A stretch of DNA of 8,510 nt from Rhodobacter sp. (GTDB lineage: Bacteria > Pseudomonadota > Alphaproteobacteria > Rhodobacterales > Rhodobacteraceae): contig JAIXVS010000266.1 of the NCBI GenBank assembly GCA_027482795.1, positions 1 to 8,510 of the forward strand. The letters run 5' to 3'. The translations under genes were made by a program, and so were the position numbers. This document shows, piece by piece, positions 6,566 through 8,510 of the stretch. Position 1 is the stretch's first letter; every line of letters starts with the position of its first letter. Under the pieces are notes generated by a model. It ran no database searches. It was not told where the DNA came from and saw only the letters and a program-made list of their open reading frames with translations.

Positions 6566-7390
6566 TTGGCGGTCTTAACGCTTACTGCGAGCGAATATCT
6601 TGGAACGGCTGAATCAGGCCGGTCTAGGCCTATGCGGTGTTACTGCGATGATCATGCTGGCCAGAAACAAGACGTTTTCGTGAAGGGGTTTGGTTTTTGG
6701 GCGGGCCTAAACTATGACCATTTAACCTGCGAGTTGGTTGCAAACCAATTCGCATGCGATTTGGGATTGCCCGCAGCGAAGCCTTGCGTTGTTGAAGTTT
6801 CGCAAGAGTTTCTTGCGCAAATTCCCCAAGATGCCGAAGGTGTCAGAATTCGCACGGCTTTCCACAATTCGGCTGATAAAGCCTTCGGGTCAGTTGCTTT
6901 CTCACAACAGATTCGACGTTGGGAAGCATCAAATTCCGTTCACAAGGGACAACGGACTCAAGCGCTTGAGCTATATCTTTTTGATACAATTGTGGAAAAC
7001 AGCGATAGAGGAAGAGGCAACCCTAACCTTCTGGTGTCAGGGGATGAATTCAAAGTTATCGACTTCGGGGCCTGTTTAGAACGATGTGGTCACCCAACGG
7101 GTGAAGGATTTGGTGGTAAGCCTTGGCAAAACCATAGCAAGTTCGCACACTTTCAAGGCGAGCACCAACATGTGCTTTTTTCACATCTACGCGGTGTGTC
7201 TGAAGAACAAATTGACCAGTTCGCCGCAAAGGTGCAGGTTCTTTCAGACAATGTTATCGAAGCCTATGTTAGCATCGTGCCAAAGGAATGGGGCCAAGAT
7301 ACTGCGTGCAGAATCGTTGACTACCTGTTAGACGCGCGGCGAAACGCGGAAGAGTTCGCAAACAGAGCAAAGGAGGTGCTGTTGAGATGA
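6566..7390 (+). CDS. Stand-alone HipA-like kinase (HipA_2 type)
   Basis: This 274-residue protein has a HipA/phosphoinositide-kinase-like fold rather than full HipA architecture. Key residues are visible: VFVKGFG with Lys-40 (ATP phosphates), Glu-56 in CELVANQFACDLGLPAAKP, Asp-147 and Asn-152 in NSDRGRGNPNLL (same D-x4-N spacing as Asp-309/Asn-314 of E. coli HipA), and Asp-166 in VIDFGA. The kinase core therefore looks active. No HipB-like helix-turn-helix gene is present; the partner is instead the DUF3037 gene, which overlaps by 4 nt. The start is TTG at 6566. A TGA at 6542 closes the frame upstream, and the residues from TTG to the first ATG (6632) resemble the usual family N-terminus, so the ATG would truncate it. 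The ribosome site is weak (GAGCAGG), suggesting low expression. The substrate is unknown. Codon use is AT-richer than katG, which fits transfer. Confidence 0.82.
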   Translation: MAVLTLTASEYLGTAESGRSRPMRCYCDDHAGQKQDVFVKGFGFWAGLNYDHLTCELVANQFACDLGLPAAKPCVVEVSQEFLAQIPQDAEGVRIRTAFHNSADKAFGSVAFSQQIRRWEASNSVHKGQRTQALELYLFDTIVENSDRGRGNPNLLVSGDEFKVIDFGACLERCGHPTGEGFGGKPWQNHSKFAHFQGEHQHVLFSHLRGVSEEQIDQFAAKVQVLSDNVIEAYVSIVPKEWGQDTACRIVDYLLDARRNAEEFANRAKEVLLR

Positions 7391-8259
7391 AAAAAATCCC
7401 ATTTAGTTACAGCATCTTACAGTATGAGCATAACCCTTGGCTTAAAGAACGTCTCAATATCGGCGTTTTGCTTTTCAGCCCGTCGGCAAACTTCTTGCGC
7501 ATCAAGAGCCGTGGCTGGCAAGGACGCATTTCCGCTGCTTATTCGAACGTCGATAAGCGTAGCTTCACAGAAGACCTGAGACGTATTGAAACTGCCGTTA
7601 GTCGATTTGCGAAAGCAGAAGTCAGCCATCGCAATTTGTTCAGTGAAACATTGCTGGCAGATATTTCCATTGCTGGGGATAATTTGGCCTCGCGCGCAGC
7701 AAAACTGATCGCGCCAGACCTTGACTCAAGCTACCGCTGGGTCGATGGAGGTGTAGGTCTTTGCGACTCTCTGGAAGAAAAGCTGGAAGAACTTTTTGAG
7801 CGGTTTGTAACCGTTTATGATCCTGCAAGAAGCGAAGCTGCTCGTTCAGATAACCAAGTCTGGCAGAGTTTCAGTCCGCTGTTGGAGACTAGGGGTCTAT
7901 CTCAACACATTTCACATGAGCCAATTTTCACGACATTACTGGGAACAATTAAGTGCCAAGCGTCATATAGAAATGGCAGCTTGAACGTTATCCAACCGTT
8001 GTCATTCGATTTGACTGAGAGCGGAATAACGGAAAAAACCGCCAGATGGGGCGCTTACGCTGAGGCGATTAGACAAGCATATGGTGAAGGAACAAAGACG
8101 CATTTTGTGCTTGGTGAACCGCGCGCGCAGGACTTATACAGCAAGTTCCGTGGCGCAAGCCAGTATCTTTCAGATAAGGCCGAAGGTGGAGTTGTAGTTT
8201 CGGAAAGAGCTCCCTTTACACTGTTAGACACGATCGCCAATCAAATGGCGGGTCACTGA
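7387..8259 (+). CDS. DUF3037 domain protein, partner of the HipA-like kinase
   Basis: This 290-residue protein opens with FSYSILQYEHNPWLKERLNIGVLLFSP split by the DUF3037 hallmark ERLNIGVLLF (residues 21-30). A charged helix, LEEKLEELFERF (129-140), lies mid-protein. No signal peptide, membrane segment or catalytic motif is recognisable, so a cytoplasmic protein is expected. Its ATG overlaps the kinase stop as ATGA, and AAGGAGG (7370-7376) inside the kinase 3' end lies 10 nt upstream, so translation should be coupled and probably stronger than that of the kinase. That would suit a protein that restrains, anchors or serves as substrate of the kinase, but this is inference. The domain is recurrently found beside HipA_2 kinases; its function is undetermined as far as I know. 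The family call rests on the N-terminal motif and the neighbour. Confidence 0.78.
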   Translation: MKKIPFSYSILQYEHNPWLKERLNIGVLLFSPSANFLRIKSRGWQGRISAAYSNVDKRSFTEDLRRIETAVSRFAKAEVSHRNLFSETLLADISIAGDNLASRAAKLIAPDLDSSYRWVDGGVGLCDSLEEKLEELFERFVTVYDPARSEAARSDNQVWQSFSPLLETRGLSQHISHEPIFTTLLGTIKCQASYRNGSLNVIQPLSFDLTESGITEKTARWGAYAEAIRQAYGEGTKTHFVLGEPRAQDLYSKFRGASQYLSDKAEGGVVVSERAPFTLLDTIANQMAGH

Positions 8260-8287
8260 CAGGACTTTAGAAGTTTTCCAAATCCTG

Positions 8288-8364
8288 TGGTAGGCCCGGA
8301 GGGACTCGAACCCCCAACCAAGGCGTTATGAGCGCCCTGCTCTAACCAATTGAGCTACAGGCCC
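8288..8364 (-). tRNA. tRNA-Ile2 (anticodon CAT, read as lysidine-modified k2CAU)
   Basis: The minus strand folds into a complete 77-nt cloverleaf with an encoded CCA end (8290-8288). The acceptor is GGGCCTG paired with CGGGCCT (two wobbles), the D arm is GCTC/GAGC, the anticodon stem GGGCG/CGCCT encloses CTCATAA, the variable loop is TGGTT, and the T arm GGGGG/CCCTC encloses TTCGAGT. The anticodon CAT (plus-strand 8328-8330) could mean Met or Ile. The body, especially GAGCAGGGCGCTCATAACGC, resembles the minor isoleucine tRNA that TilS converts to read AUA, so Ile2 is preferred over elongator Met; CCA encoding does not settle it. Its 3' end faces the kinase module, 28 nt from the DUF3037 stop, which makes it a possible integration site. 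Confidence 0.85.
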
Positions 8365-8387
8365 CCGAGGGAGCGGCTATGGGGTGT

Positions 8388-8416
8388 GACTAAGGCCAAG
8401 CAGGGGCTTGGTCAAG
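8388..8416 (-). promoter_or_regulatory. Candidate promoter of tRNA-Ile2
   Basis: On the minus strand CTTGAC (8416-8411) matches the strong -35 element common for stable RNA genes of alphaproteobacteria. After 17 nt comes TTAGTC (8393-8388), a poor -10, about 24 nt before the mature tRNA 5' end. The spacer is itself a hairpin-forming repeat: GGCCAAGC (8394-8401) and GCTTGGTC (8406-8413), with one G-U pair and no T-run. The -35 is convincing, the -10 is not. Confidence 0.35.
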
Positions 8417-8454
8417 AGTAACCGTCCGGTCTGACTGCTCTGCCGCTTGGTGAC

Positions 8455-8500
8455 TTTGCACCTTAGTGTCCACCAAGGATAGTGGACACTAAGGTGCAAA
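8455..8500. repeat. Perfect 19-bp inverted repeat with 8-nt loop
   Basis: TTTGCACCTTAGTGTCCAC (8455-8473) is the exact reverse complement of 8482-8500, separated by CAAGGATA. The stem is only about half GC and no T-run follows in either direction, so it is not a standard intrinsic terminator. Possible identities are paired ends of an insertion sequence or miniature element, a recombination or binding site, or an attenuator for a gene beyond 8510. No transposase is seen in the window. Confidence 0.9.
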
Positions 8501-8510
8501 TGTGGCGCGG

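Noticed and set aside
8260..8287. CAGGA/TCCTG repeat after the DUF3037 stop as an intrinsic terminator
   Set aside because: Only 5 bp of stem, long loop and no T-run.
8394..8413. GGCCAAGC/GCTTGGTC hairpin as a terminator
   Set aside because: No T-run on either strand, and it falls between candidate -35 and -10 elements of the tRNA promoter.
1..8510. CRISPR array, integrase or transposase
   Set aside because: No regularly spaced repeats and no recombinase motifs in any frame I read.

Overview
The window looks like a chromosomal segment of an alphaproteobacterium, most likely a member of the Rhodobacteraceae. This rests on the style of the protein sequences, the GC-rich third codon positions of the central genes, the short MltB-type transglycosylase with a C-terminal EF-hand-like loop, and the divergent oxyR/katG pair. 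I could not run a taxonomic search.

Layout. (1) Bases 1-1438, minus strand, hold a two-gene accessory module: a DUF5131 (phage Gp37/Gp68-like) protein carrying a CX6CX2C cysteine motif, followed 26 nt later by its usual companion TcmP (three-Cys-motif partner), which runs off the left edge. (2) Bases 1508-6441 are core-like and GC-richer: gluconokinase, a periplasmic lytic transglycosylase and OxyR on the minus strand, with catalase-peroxidase KatG diverging from OxyR on the plus strand and ending in a strong intrinsic terminator. The 125-bp oxyR/katG gap carries repeated sites that fit OxyR binding. (3) Bases 6566-8259, plus strand, hold a second two-gene accessory module, visibly AT-richer: a stand-alone HipA-like kinase (HipA_2 type, TTG start) and a DUF3037 protein that overlap by 4 nt. 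(4) Bases 8288-8364, minus strand, encode tRNA-Ile2 (anticodon CAT), whose 3' end faces the kinase module. (5) The last 146 bases hold no gene. They carry a plausible tRNA promoter and a perfect 19-bp inverted repeat with an 8-nt loop.

How the parts work together. OxyR (both redox cysteines present) and KatG form a classical peroxide-sensing and detoxification unit. GntK feeds gluconate into 6-phosphogluconate, and the transglycosylase acts on periplasmic murein. The two flanking gene pairs are of the type found in variable genome regions. Their partnerships are conserved but their biochemical roles are, to my knowledge, poorly characterised, and they are the best candidates for an under-described system here. 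The kinase-DUF3037 pair has an intact kinase active site, a translationally coupled partner, no HipB-like antitoxin and a tRNA-adjacent position. No CRISPR array, transposase or integrase is visible.
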